A stretch of DNA of 64,000 bases from Molossus alvarezi (GCA_037176705.1 CM073896.1:26176708-26240707), one strand, 5' to 3'. Counted from the stretch's first letter, positions 10,408 through 22,929 are shown. Translations and numbers: made by a program. The notes: generated by a model not told the origin, from the sequence alone.

Positions 10408-10644
10408 AACATCACTTTTTTTTTTAATCCACACCCAAGAATATTTCTTCATTTATTTTCAGACAGAGTGGGAAGGGTAGGGAGGAAGAAATAGAGAGAG
10501 AAACACTGATGTGCACGACCCTGACAAGGGCTAGAGACTAAACTGAAACAGAGGTATGTGCCCTTGACTGGAATCGAACTCTCGACTCCTTGGTTTGCAA
10601 GCTACCACTCTAACCACTGAGCCAAACTGGCCAGGGCAACATCA
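10408..10644 (-). mobile_element. SINE-B: VES SINE, antisense
   Basis: The T-run at about 10416-10425 is the reversed tail; the tRNA-like head ends at 'gagccaaactggccagggc' near 10637. It belongs to the same lineage as SINE-A but is more diverged, with a shortened core. A short direct repeat (caacatca, 10408 and 10637 regions) is the probable target-site duplication. Confidence 0.88.
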
Positions 10645-10649
10645 TTACC

Positions 10650-11090
10650 TTTTATATGTGGAATACCTGAGGAATATATGTACCTGCAATATATTTTCAC
10701 ATTAATCTCTCTTATGTTGATTCATTTTTAAAGTTGTTAATATCATACAATACCTGACTGCTATTAATAGAGTATGTTTAAAAATATATTACCTGGCTAA
10801 GCACCACTAGGCATTCTATAGAGAGAGTTTACTCTCTTAATATTTGGGTTAGACCTCAACAGCACACAACTTTATGAATTTTTCCCAGAGCCCAATGCTA
10901 TCAATAAACAAAGAGAAACAAAATTTCTTCCCTCTGAAGCTGAATTATACTGTAATCTATAGAATGGTTTTTATAGTTGGGCATTATATAGCATACAAAT
11001 TTAAAATGTATTTTCTGAAAAGCTTCACTACTGTACAATATTATTTGGTTATATTTGAAGTAATTATTTTCTCTATCTTTAGATAAGCAT
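10650..11090. other. No recognised gene or repeat
   Basis: AT-rich. The 70-codon frame at 10874-11086 has no recognisable domain. Confidence 0.5.
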
Positions 11091-11093
11091 TAC

Positions 11094-11112
11094 AGGTGAT
11101 AGATGATAGATA

Positions 11113-11166
<54 letters not shown>

Positions 11167-11219
11167 GATATATGGATGATGATAGATAGATAGATAGATG
11201 ATAGAGATAGATGATAGAT

Positions 11220-11274
<55 letters not shown>

Positions 11275-11318
11275 GATAGAGATAGATGATAGATAGATTG
11301 ATAGATAGATAGATAGAT

Positions 11319-11364
<46 letters not shown>
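11094..11364. repeat. Compound (GATA)n microsatellite, ~270 bp
   Basis: Long runs of GATA, broken by 'gatgata' and 'gagatagat' variants. The minus-strand ORF here (repeating SIYLSIYL) is an artefact of the repeat. Confidence 0.98.
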
Positions 11365-11369
11365 CATTT

Positions 11370-12135
11370 TAGCTTTTTATTTCTTGTGTTTCGACCAGGA
11401 TTTCTATATATTTATAGTCATTATTGAGTGAAATGTGAATTGATTAAAAATTTGACCTTACATAAGAAAGTCAATGAGTAACACAGGAACTCCAGAATCT
11501 GACTTTACTGGTGATATCACAGGGGGGAAAAAAAACACATTTTAGAAAACAAATACCAGTGCTAACACTGTCAGATGTGACTAAGTAGGAGAACTGCCAC
11601 CTAAATGTCTCCGAAATCTGATGTTATGAATGAAATTCTTTGTTATCAGCATGTAAACCGGTCAATACTTGTTCTGAAGCAAATCTTGTACTTCTCTCTC
11701 TCTTAACAGGAAACCTTAAGAATCATTGAGTCTTAAAAGTATTTAATATTGAATATTGAATGTTGAAATAAGCTTGTAATTACAAACTATTTTAAATTGA
11801 TACTGTCATTTTAATGTGACTATGACATTTTATTTTAGATATTTTATTATATTACAAATGAGCTACATATAGCAAATACACATAAATTTGAGCATGCTTA
11901 CCAATTTTATAGTTTTAGTAGATACATGCTTATTCATGATGCAAGAATATAGCATAATAAATTTCAAAAGCTCTATCAATATTATGACTCCCTGTTCCCA
12001 TAGGTTCAATGCATATTTTTGGTACATCTAACCTAATAAAAATATAACATTTGACATACGTACAAGAAACGTAAATTATTTTACTTATTTGGACTCACGT
12101 GCACTGGCTGACATTTTAATGGCCCTATGTCATTT
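11370..12135. other. No recognised gene or repeat
   Basis: AT-rich, with no gene-like frame and no repeat signature I can name. Confidence 0.5.
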
Positions 12136-12151
12136 CTATTGTTCCTTTATT

Positions 12152-12372
12152 TATTTTTTATATGGTTTTATTGATTTTTTTAGAGAGAGAAAGAGGGAGA
12201 GAGAAATAGAAACATTGATGTGAGGGAGAAACATCAATCGATGGGTTGTCTCCTGCATGCCCCCTATTGGAGATCGAGCCCAAAACCTCTGCATGTGCCC
12301 TGACCAGGAATCAAACCAGGACCTCTCAGTCCATGGGACACACTCAGTCCACTGAGCCACACCTGCAGTGCT
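12152..12372 (-). mobile_element. SINE-C: VES SINE, second lineage, antisense
   Basis: The left end is a reversed tail 'ttttattgattttttt', then a GA-rich tract, a 'tgcatgccccctattgg' core and a right-hand head ending 'actgagccacacctgcagtg'. This is the older VES lineage with the CCCCAGTAGGGGG-type core. Flanks 'attgttccttta' and 'actgctccttta' look like a decayed duplication. Confidence 0.9.
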
Positions 12373-12473
12373 ACACTGCTCCTTTAAAAAACATATTTAT
12401 ATCAAAATTATTTCACTGAAGTGAATAAAATATTTTAAATAATACAGCATACCTTTAACTGGGAAATTAACAT

Positions 12474-12840
12474 TGCTATGGACTGAATGTTTGTTTACCC
12501 CTGCAATCCATACGCTAAAGCTCTCATCCCCAAAGTGACAGTATTTAAAGGTGGGGCTAAGGAGGTAATTAGGTCATGAATGGGATTAGCTCCCTTAGAA
12601 GAATAGACATGAAATAGACCATTTTTCTCTCTGCCTTGTGAGGATACAGAAAAAAATGTGACTATTCACATGCAAACCAGGAAGGGGGACCTAACCCCTA
12701 AACAAGCTAGCACAATGAATTAATATAAATAATTTGATTTTGGACTTCCCGGCCTCCAGAACAGTGAGAAATCAGTGTTTTTGTTAAGCCACCCAGTCTA
12801 TGGTATTTTGTTATAGCAGGGCAAATGGACTAAAACACAC
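12474..12840 (+). mobile_element. Solitary MaLR-type (ERVL-MaLR) LTR
   Basis: It begins 'tgctatggactgaatg', continues with 'ggtggggctaaggaggt', 'aattaggtcatgaatggg', 'ttggacttcccggcctcc' and 'agccacccagtctatgg', and ends 'aaatggactaaaaca'. This is the usual order for an MLT1/MST-like LTR. It is non-coding, and no internal region adjoins it. Confidence 0.8.
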
Positions 12841-12841
12841 A

Positions 12842-15145
12842 TGTAATTAAAAGTAAAGTACATCTCAAAGAATTTACCTCTCATTTCTTTTCTGAATGTT
12901 GTCCCGTTTGACAAAGGATTCATTCATTTTATGTCACTTGAAATGAATAGGTAATTAGAAAGGGCTAGTCACAGTAGAAATATTTTGCTACATTGTTTTC
13001 CTTTTTCAAAATTCTAACAAGCTTGGCTTGAGATCAGTGAGAACTGCCCACTGCTAAGGTCAGCGTGGCCTAATTAGTTTTGCTACATTGCTACTGTAAT
13101 TTTGCTTGACATGACTTTGAGGGGAGGCTCAGAAGGCAATGAGCATCTAACAGCCACGATAAGCACGTTACACCTAGTGACAGATTAATTAGCACTTGTG
13201 TGCACAACTTGATATAAAAGGAAAGAAAAACTTTGATGTCCAGTCCCATCATAAAATATATTAATGATTGTTACCTTCCTACTAAGAATTTTCTAATTCC
13301 TGAAAACCTCTCAATAAAAAAAAAAAAAAAAATCTATATGCTTTACTGATTGTATACACATTGGATTGATTGCAACTTGGGGTGATGATGTGATCTAGTA
13401 ATTTATCAAATTCTAAGATATTAAACTCCTTTCTGGTTCTACATATATCATAGAAAACCATCTTATTTTGGGGAATTACAGAAAGTTATTTTCATGATAA
13501 ATTTAACATCTCTTTGGTGACCAAATTTTCTTCCAAGGATCTATTTAGAGAAATATTCTGGGACTTTGAATTTTTTTTTTTTTTGATTATCCAGTGTATT
13601 TTCATAGGTTCTTCTGGGAAATACTCTTGAAACATGTGAATCCACGACCATTATTCAAAGGCCTTAAACTCTTTGTTTGGAATCCTTGTTATAATGGCTT
13701 GAATATGTGGATAGATTACTCTGTCAGATATCAAGAAATAGGTTGAATTTGACACAGGGTATTTTAAACATAAGTTCGGGAGTTATCATTCATTAACACG
13801 GGATAATTCCAGCATTTCTCACTGAGGACAAGTGTTTACATTCAATTCTCTGCAGAAAACAGGTATCTACACCTTATGTTAATGTGGAAATCGGTACAAA
13901 CAGTGAAATGTATCATGGATCCATGGCATGACACTGATTCATTTGGTAACGCCTTTAGAGAATGCATGTAGAACTGAATAGGGTATAGATTTCCATGACC
14001 TGAACATTGCTCTAACCAAAATGTTTCATTTCTGCAGCCCAGCCTTTATTTGATATTGAGATGATTTGTAGACTCTTCCAGGCAAACAACTCATATCCAA
14101 GGAAGAAAAATTGTATGTTGACTTTGAATTTTTTAAGCATATATTGAAAGATTTTAGTCAGATTTTTTTCTCAAAGCCAACGTGAAGACAAACTATCTTA
14201 GTTTCTTGAGATCTATTTTCTCTTGAAGATAGAAAGAATTTATCTAAATTCCAAAATTTGTTGTGATTTCCCACAACCTCTTTATTGATTAATTCACTTC
14301 ATTAGGTTGATCTGTTGAAGTTTATGATTCGCAATATTTAAATTCTCTTGAGTATTTACTTACCTTTGTAGATATTCGAACAGGATTTCTTTAAGTCTGA
14401 AATGTTTCCTATTTTTTTTCACTAACTTTTCTACTATAGAATTAAAAAATATTTGATACTTCTGTTAAAATTTAAATGATTTCTTTTCACTATTCTTTGT
14501 GATAATTCCTTTATCCACTTAATAATAATCTTGCCTCTGGCTTTTTAAATTTTTTCTCCAAAGAAGTGAAAAAAATGTCCACTTATGGGTTTTTCTCAAG
14601 GCATCCATCTGTGTTTTCATTTGTGCTAAGCTTGCTTGTTGAACAGAAAAGTTGAAATGTTCTTTTTGACTATGTCAAATACCTGCTGACTCATAATGGT
14701 GGGAAATAAAATAATAATTATTAAATAAGTCCACTTCTGTAACCACATGGTGATGTAACACGCTCTCTCTGGCTTCACTGAACATGGTCACTTGGCGATA
14801 GTCTAACTGAAGGAAAACGTGATTTCCCCCATGAGCTGAGAATACAGAGATGGCAGGAGGCAGTGATTGATTGCCATGCTCCTAAAATTAATAACTGTGA
14901 TTAACCACTGGCTAAACATTGATTTCCTTTTTAAAATGCTGTGGAATGCTGCTATTTCAGTCTCTAATACTACTTGGGAAATTTTAAGCACCATTTCTTA
15001 AGAAATTATCTACAGAAGTATATTGGATTATTTTACCTTTCCTCTGTTTCTCCTATAGGGTGGGGGAACCTTTTATCACAAACCAAAGAAATTACATATC
15101 AGTGTTATTTTTTTGTAAATCATATATTTTAATATAAAGGATGAG
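12842..15145. other. 2.3 kb without recognised repeats; possible conserved non-coding DNA
   Basis: No repeat signature except an A-run at 13316-13331. The 13020-13230 part is less AT-rich and holds several TAATTA/ATTAATTAG-type sites, which can mark regulatory DNA. Function is not shown. Confidence 0.35.
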
Positions 15146-15149
15146 GATG

Positions 15150-16680
15150 TTTATTTTTTTGTATTTGTTATAATTTTTATATTTTTATTGAATTTATTTT
15201 GGTGTCATTGGTTAAGAATTTTGAGGTGCAATTTATATATTACTAAATACACTGGGCATGCACATTTTTAATGTCCCCAAGTTTCCTTTACAATTTATGT
15301 GGAGGATCCTTCCAACTCTGACCAGGCCTCCAGAAACTGCCTATCCTCTTTCTGTTACTTTAGATTCATATTGCTCATTCTTAACTTTTATAAAGAAATC
15401 CATACAGATGCACTCTTACATCTGCTATATTTCACACCAGACATAATTATTTGAGATTCGTCTATATTGTTATGTGATTCTGCCATATATTTCTTTTTAT
15501 TCCTTCATAATATTCCATTGTCTGTCTTAAACCACAGTTGTTTATTTTTAGTTATTCAAGAGTTTTGGACGGTTTCCTAGAGCTATTGTAAATAAAGCTG
15601 TTATGAACACTCACATTTAAGTTTTTTTCTGAACACATATTTTTATTTCTTTTGTGTGAATACGTAGAAGTGGAATTGACTATTCTAATAAGTAAATGTT
15701 GAGTTTTATAATAATCTGCCACTATGTCTTCAAAAGTTATCATATGTATTTTATAGTCTCATCATTGATATATGAGAATTCTAGCTGCTTTTCACTACTT
15801 GGTACTGACACTATTTTTAATTTTAGTCAATCTGAAAGATATGTAATAATCTGACACCTTGGTTTTAATTGCATTTTCATGGTAATTAATGATGATGAGC
15901 ATTTTAAAAGTATTTCTTGGATATATAATTTTCTTGTAGTTTGTTTGCTATACATTTTCTTCAGAAAATATTTTGAAATACAGAAAGTTTTCATTTTGAT
16001 GAAGTCTTATTCATATATTTTTCTTCGTGACTTGTCATTTTTTTGGTCCTGTCTAGGAAATCTTGGCTTCTGCAATGACATGCATATTTTCTTCTATGAT
16101 CCATTTCGTTTTTTACATGCAAAAATGGTGATTATTATTTATATTTAAATACACATCTAGGTTGTCTAATTCCATTTCTCTGTTGAAATTACGTTACCTT
16201 GTCAAAGTTAATTTATCATATTTATTTTCATACTCTTTTTTCGACTTCATTGATCAGCATGTTTATCCTTATTCAATTCAGACAGTGTGAATTAATGTAA
16301 TACTCTGGTAAATCTGAAATCTGGTAGTTAGGGTCCTTTAATTTTGTTCTCTTTTTTCCCTCCCAGAATTATTTTGGCTATTTCAGGCCCCTGGCATTTC
16401 CATATTTATTTTACATCAGCTTATCAAATTCTACAAAATGACTTTGAGGATTTGATCGGCATTACCCTGAATCCACAGAAAATTTTGGTAGAAAATAACA
16501 TCTTAACAGTATTGATTCTTCTAATTCAAGTACATTGTATAGCTTCCATTTCTCTAGATTATCTTTTATTTCCCACGAAACTATTTTATAGCTTTTGTTA
16601 TACATATAACAAATTTTGTTAAATTTATACAAATTTTGTTAAATTTATCCTAAAAATTCATATATTTTATGATATTATAA
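15150..16680 (-). mobile_element. Old L1, antisense, 3'UTR to mid ORF2
   Basis: Plus-strand landmarks in order: 'ataatattccattgtctgtc', 'gctattgtaaataaagctg', 'aatctgccactatgtcttc', 'tcttggcttctgcaatgac', 'ggtagttagggtcctttaat' and 'attctacaaaatgactttg'. These are the antisense hallmarks of an old L1 (L1M-like) 3' half. Heavy decay leaves no frame. A 20-bp perfect tandem duplication sits at 16609-16648. Confidence 0.85.
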
Positions 16681-16693
16681 AAAATAAATTTCC

Positions 16694-16908
16694 GGCCGGG
16701 CCTGTGTGGCTCAGTGGATTGAGCGTCGTCCCATGGACTGAGAAGTCCTGGTTGGCTTCCCAGTCAGGGCACATGCCTGGGTTGCAGGATTGATCCCCAG
16801 TAGGGGGCGTGCAGGAGGAACTGATCAATGTTTTTCTATCACATCAATGTTTCTGTCTATCTCTTCCTTCCTCTCTCTCTCTCTCTAAAAAAAAAATCAA
16901 TAAAAACA
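16694..16908 (+). mobile_element. SINE-D: VES SINE, second lineage, sense
   Basis: Head 'gcctgtgtggctcagtgg' with box-A-like sequence, core 'tccccagtagggggcgtgc', CT-rich stretch and A-rich tail 'aaaaatcaataaaaac'. It lies at the right edge of the old L1. No clean target-site duplication is visible. Confidence 0.9.
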
Positions 16909-16909
16909 T

Positions 16910-17238
16910 TTAATTTTTTACTGAAAATTTTAACAGTATATACAAATGTCATTGAATTTTTAATATAAATTTGTATATGCAATTTTTAAATAAATATGAT
17001 AAAATAGGCTGACAAGGCAGTGGCAGCTTTTTTCACGGTGGTGGCAAGCCCAACTGCATATGAACATTTTATGTCATATAGGGGAACGTTTATAGGCTGA
17101 AGCAACTATTGGTTGTGCTCAAAGTCAAGAGCAGATCTGCAGAGTCACACAGTTGTGGGTACAGAAAGGGATGAAGAATTGGAAAGTACACTTCTACTGA
17201 ATATGCAATTGTGACCTAAGAATTATTTCAGTGGCTTC
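16910..17238. other. No recognised gene or repeat
   Basis: Short AT-rich spacer. Confidence 0.5.
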
Positions 17239-17239
17239 A

Positions 17240-17378
17240 TAGATTCAATTCCTTTACTTACTACCATATACCTGTAAGGTAGATATTATAACATTTATTT
17301 TACAGATAATAAAACTGAGACACACAATGATACTTTTCTCAAGGCTACACAACTAATAAGTATAATGGTTCCAAATAT
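17240..17378 (-). repeat. MIR SINE fragment, antisense
   Basis: 'ttttacagataataaaactg' followed by 'aaggctacacaactaataag' is the antisense MIR core order. Confidence 0.7.
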
Positions 17379-17379
17379 T

Positions 17380-18760
17380 AAATTACTCTGAAAAACATGA
17401 TTTTGGACTTTAGTAATCTATATCCAAATTTCTTTGAAAGGTCTTATAATTTACGTGAAGTTCAGTTGATCTCTTTTCACCATTTGATATTTGAAAATAT
17501 CAGTTCTCTAGATTCAAAATTAATATAATACAATTGCACTGAAGAAGTGGCACAGGATGTTGGAAGCAAGTCATTCCTCTTCTCAGCAAAATGGAAGTCT
17601 GGAAAATATGAAAAGGTAAAATAATAGAAGCTTGAATTGAGGAGATGACTCAAATAGTTAAAATCTGAGAAGTGGTTAATCTCTAAAATAGTGGGAGTCT
17701 ATTAAATAATCTATAATTAATTCAATTAACAAGAATTTTCCAATGACAATATGCTCTATTGAAATCCTGATTTGGGTATTACTCTGCATAATGTACTTGC
17801 ATCTGGCACCCTGCAATTATGGAGTTGTGTGGAGATTGTTTATATAACCACATTAATTATTTTATCAATTAAGCCATCTTAGTTTTTATGGTTCTTTTTA
17901 GGGCTGTTCGTTATTTGAGATCTGCCTACCATGCATATACCGCTCTTCCTTCCATGTCAGTCTAATGAGAACTTACATACTTTCCAGAATCTTGAAGAAC
18001 TGCAGATCATTCAAGAAATCTCCAGGGAATTACTTGATTTTCTTTTTTTCTTCAGCCAGAATCTCATGTGTCCCATCAGTAGAATCAGCAAAGATAAAGA
18101 GATATTCATAAATGGGTGTAGGACTCATCTTCATTGTAAGAGAAACAATAGCAGTTTTGATTCTTTTGTCTTTTCTACACTTTAGTCCTCCTGAAAATGC
18201 AAGCAGGTACAGAACTATGAGCGCCTGTGATCTCCAGGAACAGGGATCGCATGAGTACCCCCCACCGCAAGGTCCCCCCATTCAGGACCTGGCACGAGAA
18301 GGAATAGATTCTGAATGAAAAATAACCCATACTCATTGGTTCATCCTTTGTAAAGGTAGCACTTAACAAGTACAAAGACTATTACATTTCTGAATGACAA
18401 ATATAACAGAAAGGGCATGAGTTCACTATGTTTTAAATAGCATCTTAAGTGTTGGTATTTCATTTAAAACACACCATAGCCCTGAAGTAATGGTTTATTC
18501 CCATTTTATTGATCTTTAGTAAATTTATCCGAACAGTTAGTAAATATATCAAGCAGATAGCCAAGAAAGATTTTTATTCTAAACAATCTGACTCCCTCCC
18601 CATGCCCTCAATTTTATGCTTTGTCCTTATGACAGCTATACCCACTGGATGGTATGGGAGCCTATAGGAAGAAATTCCCACCTGAGGAGATGGAGCCTGG
18701 AGGAAGAAGCTGGAGGAAGGTGTTGTGGAAAAGATGATGTGCCTAGGTTTATTGAGGGAC
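17380..18760. other. No recognised gene or repeat
   Basis: Short frames (17931-18185; 18112-18318 with a proline-rich end) have no recognised domain, and no splice-consistent exon set was seen. Confidence 0.45.
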
Positions 18761-18762
18761 AG

Positions 18763-18998
18763 CATGGAGCAGCAGTTAAGTGTAAGGTCTCTGAAGGCTG
18801 CCTATCTTCTGCGTGGCTTCACCATTTACTAACAATAGCACTTGGGGCACATTTCTGTTGCTCACTACCTCACATTCTCAACTCCCCATCTGCAAAATAC
18901 GTATAAAGGTACTTACTGCACACTCTGTGAGTGTTCAATGAGAAAGTTAATCTAAAGCATTTGGTACAAAATTTAGTGTTCAATCAATGTTAGCAAAA
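18763..18998 (+). repeat. MIR SINE, sense
   Basis: 'catggagcagcagttaag', then 'tggcttcaccatttacta', 'ccccatctgcaaaata' and 'gtgttcaatgagaaagttaa', the MIR order from head to tail. Confidence 0.8.
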
Positions 18999-18999
18999 T

Positions 19000-19405
19000 T
19001 AACTGAAGGTCAATTATGAGTTAGCTACTTGAAAGGTAAGAAGGGGGGAGCTGGTAGGGAGAATGTTACAAGCAGGACTGACATGCTTTCTTGTCCTCTG
19101 ACCCTAATTTTGTGTTTGTCTATAAAAAGGAGAAGATAAAGAATACAGGGTGAAATTTGTCTAAGATGAAAGTGACGGTTTGCTGACATGTCGGGAAGAG
19201 AGAAAGTGGAGATGGGGATGTGACAAGCAAGGGCTCTCCTCCAGGGTCCTTGCCTGCGGTTTCCAAACACAGAAAGAAAATGTTTTGTCTTTAAAACCTT
19301 CCTATATAAATGGCTAAGATATACATTCCAAGTGAAGACTGTGCTGTTGAAGAGGCCAAGAACTCTGTAGATTTAGGAGAAAACTAATTTATTGATCATT
19401 TGTGA
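19000..19405. other. No recognised gene or repeat
   Basis: No diagnostic feature. The minus-strand frame 19025-19270 is unremarkable. Confidence 0.45.
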
Positions 19406-19409
19406 AGAA

Positions 19410-19560
19410 AGAGCACATATTTTTGAATCAGGTCACATAATATTTTAATTTCATAATTTCTTATCTACTGTGTGACCTTGAGTAACTTATTCACTATCTC
19501 TGAGTTTTACTTTCCAGTGTAAATATACAATAAAATGACTATTAATTATGTGAAATATAT
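19410..19560 (+). repeat. MIR SINE fragment, sense
   Basis: 'tctactgtgtgaccttgag' and 'cactatctctgagttttac' match the MIR core. Confidence 0.7.
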
Positions 19561-19659
19561 ACACAAATAGGAATATAAAATATATTTACATTGTGAAAAA
19601 AAAGAAAACAAGCTCTGGAGTAGATCGATCAACCATTTTGCATCTCTCCTTTCCCAACC

Positions 19660-20625
19660 CTCCCCCCAGAATGACTCTGTTTTTCTTTATAGTTTTACCC
19701 TGCATATACACATCCCTTGACAATACCGTGTACTTTGGGTTTGCTTCAGTGAAGATCATGTCGACTTCTTGTTCTGTGACTTACTTCTTTTGCTTAATAT
19801 GTTATGTTTTCAGGATTGATCTGTGTTGAATTTATAACTAATGTTGACTTATTTTCTATGTTGTATAGTATTCGATGACATAATATACCACTATTTAGTT
19901 ATTATTTGTGTATTCTACTATCCATGGCAATTCTACCCCGGAGAAAAACACTGCTCTGTACTTTCCTAGATGTATCTCTTGGCCTGTAAGTATATACCTA
20001 GGAGTAGATTTACTGGTTGATATTGTGTGTGCATTTATAACTTCATTAGTAAATTAATGCCTGACTCTAAAATGGGTGTACCAATTTATATTTCCATTAG
20101 CAGTAGAACTTCTTATTTTTTATTTGACTGTTTTTATTGCCAATCATTATTTTTTCACTAACCCACTAGTTTTATAACCTTATCACATGGTTTTCATTTA
20201 TATTTTCCTGATTGTTAAAGAGATTGACTATCTTTTTATATGGCTCTTGAGGACATGAGCCTCCCCTTTGTGAAAATCCTTTCCAAGACTCCTAGAAATT
20301 GTTATTTTAATTGGTTCTGGGTACTAGATCTTAATTGGTTATATGTGTTGCAAATATCTTAGCTCAGTATGTGGCATGTTATTTCACTCATTTACAGTAT
20401 CTATTGAGGAATACAAATTCTTAATTTTAATGTAGTGAAATTTTCAGTGTTTTCCTTAATGGTTAGTATTTTGTGTGCTTTATTTAAGCAAATCCTTTCT
20501 ACTTCAAAGCTGGAAAGATATTTTCTATGTTGCCTATATTTCTAAGATTTTTGTTGTTGTTTTATTACTCATATTTGAATCCACCATGAAACAATTTCTG
20601 TGTATGGTGTGAGGTCAGGGTCTGT
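19660..20625 (-). mobile_element. Old L1, antisense, 3' part
   Basis: The plus strand shows 'gttgtatagtattcgatgac', 'ctaggagtagatttactgg', 'tttccattagcagtagaac', 'ttttcatttatattttcctg' and 'gtatggtgtgaggtcaggg', the antisense order of an L1M-like 3'UTR and ORF2 end. No coding capacity remains. Confidence 0.8.
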
Positions 20626-20629
20626 GATG

Positions 20630-21195
20630 ATCATGAAGATGTGCCATTAAGGGACAACATACTGAATCTACTGCACTGGTGCTGAGGACACATTTCCTAA
20701 CGAATTAGCAAGGCAAGGATACTAAGGTGTTTCCTGTGAGACAGCAAACACCTGTCAATGGTAACTTAGGCTCAAGGCTGCCCTATTAGCATACCCAAAC
20801 TTTTAAAAACTGGAACTGCAGTCTGGGACTTTTTCTACCCAGTTTTGTTTTCCTTCCTTTTTCCTCCCAGGGATTAGACCTATATCACAGTTTGGTGTTT
20901 CTCTCTACCTCCCCCAACACTTTTACCTTTTTCACTCGTTGGTGTTCCTCCCAGTAAATTTATTAAATGGAAAATCCTTAAGTTTGCTTCTGGGAGGATC
21001 TATTTTTATTTTTTTCATATAGATAAACAATTGTCCCTATATCTATGCTTCAGCTTTCTTATCTGCAAAATACGACTTTTAATACCTGTCCAATATGTTT
21101 TCTGTAAGGGTCGAGAGCTAAAGCAATGATCACAGTGTTATGTGGGTGAATTGTAGTTTGGTTGTCAGAAACTATGTCTACTCTTGGGATAACTG
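20630..21195. other. No recognised gene or repeat
   Basis: Includes a moderately GC-rich stretch at 20640-20960 with no repeat signature. Confidence 0.45.
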
Positions 21196-21197
21196 GA

Positions 21198-21386
21198 AGG
21201 GAGAGAGAGAGAGAAACATCAATGCAAGAATGAGAGAAACACAATGATTGGTTGCCTCCTACATGACCCCGACCAAGACCAGGGGGTCAAACCTGCAACC
21301 TAGTCATGCCCTTGACTAGGAATCAAACCCACCACCCGTTGGTCCACAAGCTGATGCTCTAACCACTTAGCAAAACCAGCAAGGGC
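21198..21386 (-). mobile_element. SINE-E: degraded VES SINE, antisense
   Basis: GA-run at the left, 'ggttgcctcctacatgaccc' core, and a head ending 'cagcaagggc' at the right. The poly(T) end is lost. It lies 16 bp from the left duplication of SINE-F, in opposite orientation. Confidence 0.85.
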
Positions 21387-21402
21387 ACATGAAAATATTT
21401 TT

Positions 21403-21682
21403 AAGATTGTGAAGAGTTAGCCCTGGCCGGTTTGGCTCAGCGGTTAGAGCGTCGGCCTGCGGTACAGAGAGACCCGGGTTCGGTTCCGCTAAGGGCACGT
21501 ACCTCAGTTGCAGTTTGTCCCCGGCCCTGGTTGGTCGTGCGGGTGGCAACCACTCGATGTGTCCCTTCACATCGATGTTTCTCTCTCTCTCTCTCTTCCT
21601 CTCTCTCCCTCCCACTCTGTCTGAACAAAAAATGCAAAAATGTCCTCAGGTGAGGATAAAAAAAAAAGATTGTGAAGAGTTA
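21403..21682 (+). mobile_element. SINE-F: VES SINE, sense, with perfect 17-bp TSD
   Basis: The element at about 21420-21665 has the head 'ctggccggtttggctcagcg' (box A) and 'gggttcggttccg' (box-B-like), the 'tggttggtcgtgcgggtgg' core, a CT-rich stretch, 'actctgtctgaac' and an A-tail. The direct repeat aagattgtgaagagtta occurs at 21403-21419 and 21666-21682. Good preservation marks it as one of the youngest insertions here. Confidence 0.97.
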
Positions 21683-22408
21683 TACAAAAGTAAGGGACCA
21701 TCAGGCATTAATAATTTGAAACTAATAACTACAAGCCAGTACTATGCGTAGTGTGATCATGTGTTTGCTACATCTTTTCCATCTATTCCCTGGCCTGGAA
21801 TCCCAGTTTAAATAAATAACATGCAGGTGAATTTTTCTTGAGGATAGGTAAAAGTAGGTAGGTAGATACATAAATAGCAAGAGATATTAGTGTAATAAAT
21901 ATTTCTTAGCTCCATAACAGAAGCTTTACTTAGCTAAAAGCCTATAAAATATAGCTACACATTTATGAATTATATATAGTTTCATCTTTCTTGATTTGTG
22001 TTTTGCTGGTTTTCTTGTTTTGGTAACATACCATATAATATCCGATAGTTACAAACTTTGAAAAATGACATCAAGTACTCATACTGAATATAACCACATT
22101 TCCAATATCTAAGCGTTGCTTAGATTAGAAATAAGAAACATGGAGGATGACATTGTTTTCCTACAATTACAGAAATTGCCTCAAAGTTCAGAGATATGAT
22201 TCAAACCTTATCATTTAATTTTTTAACTTTTCCATTACATTTAATGTTATAATGTTTACCTTTGATATTGATATGTATTTCAATGTCTTACTATATTGAA
22301 TTCTATTTCCGAAAATATTGCTTCTTAAAATGTTCTCCATTTAAATACAAAGGCAAAGATTTTCAATATCTGGTTACTGTATTCAGTACAGCAATCGTAT
22401 ATCCCAAG
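21683..22408. other. No recognised gene or repeat
   Basis: AT-rich spacer before L1-B. Confidence 0.5.
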
Positions 22409-22929
22409 AAATATTTGGGAGAAGATGGAGGCAGCCAGGACCGGAGGGAGGGTGAGTGCGGAAGGGAGTGAGCTAGTGTGTGAGAGAGTGTGAGTGGACT
22501 TGAAAGTGGACTGCCAAACCCGAGCAGTGCAGAAATGCGGAGTAAAAAGCTCCTGTGCTGTGGACCGGAGCAGCCGGCTATTATGGTAAGGGACTCTTTA
22601 GGGCACTTCTCCCTGCACTGCAGGGAGGTCCCACCATTTTGGAAGATCCCGGGTCTTCCCTGAGAGGAGGCAGTGGGAGTGGCCAGGGCCAAGCAACCTG
22701 AGCCCACCAGTGCACCTGGCACCATTGGACCAGTGGACACCCTGTGTCAACACAGACCAGTGCATGGTAGCGGAGCTGCCAAGGTGCCAGTTACAGAAAC
22801 TGCAAACAGCCAGGAGATTAGCACCATCCCCCACAGTAGCAGCTCGATCAGAGTCAAGATACATCCCCAGCAACACAGGCTGGGGAGCAGACATCCATCC
22901 CCAGGCAACAGAACCACAGATCAGCATCT

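Noticed and set aside
11041..11367. 108-codon frame repeating SIYLSIYL
   Set aside because: A direct translation of the GATA microsatellite.
21420..21500. tRNA-like sequence with box A and box B
   Set aside because: It is the head of a VES SINE followed by the SINE core and tail, flanked by a target-site duplication; not a functional tRNA gene. The same holds for the other SINE heads.
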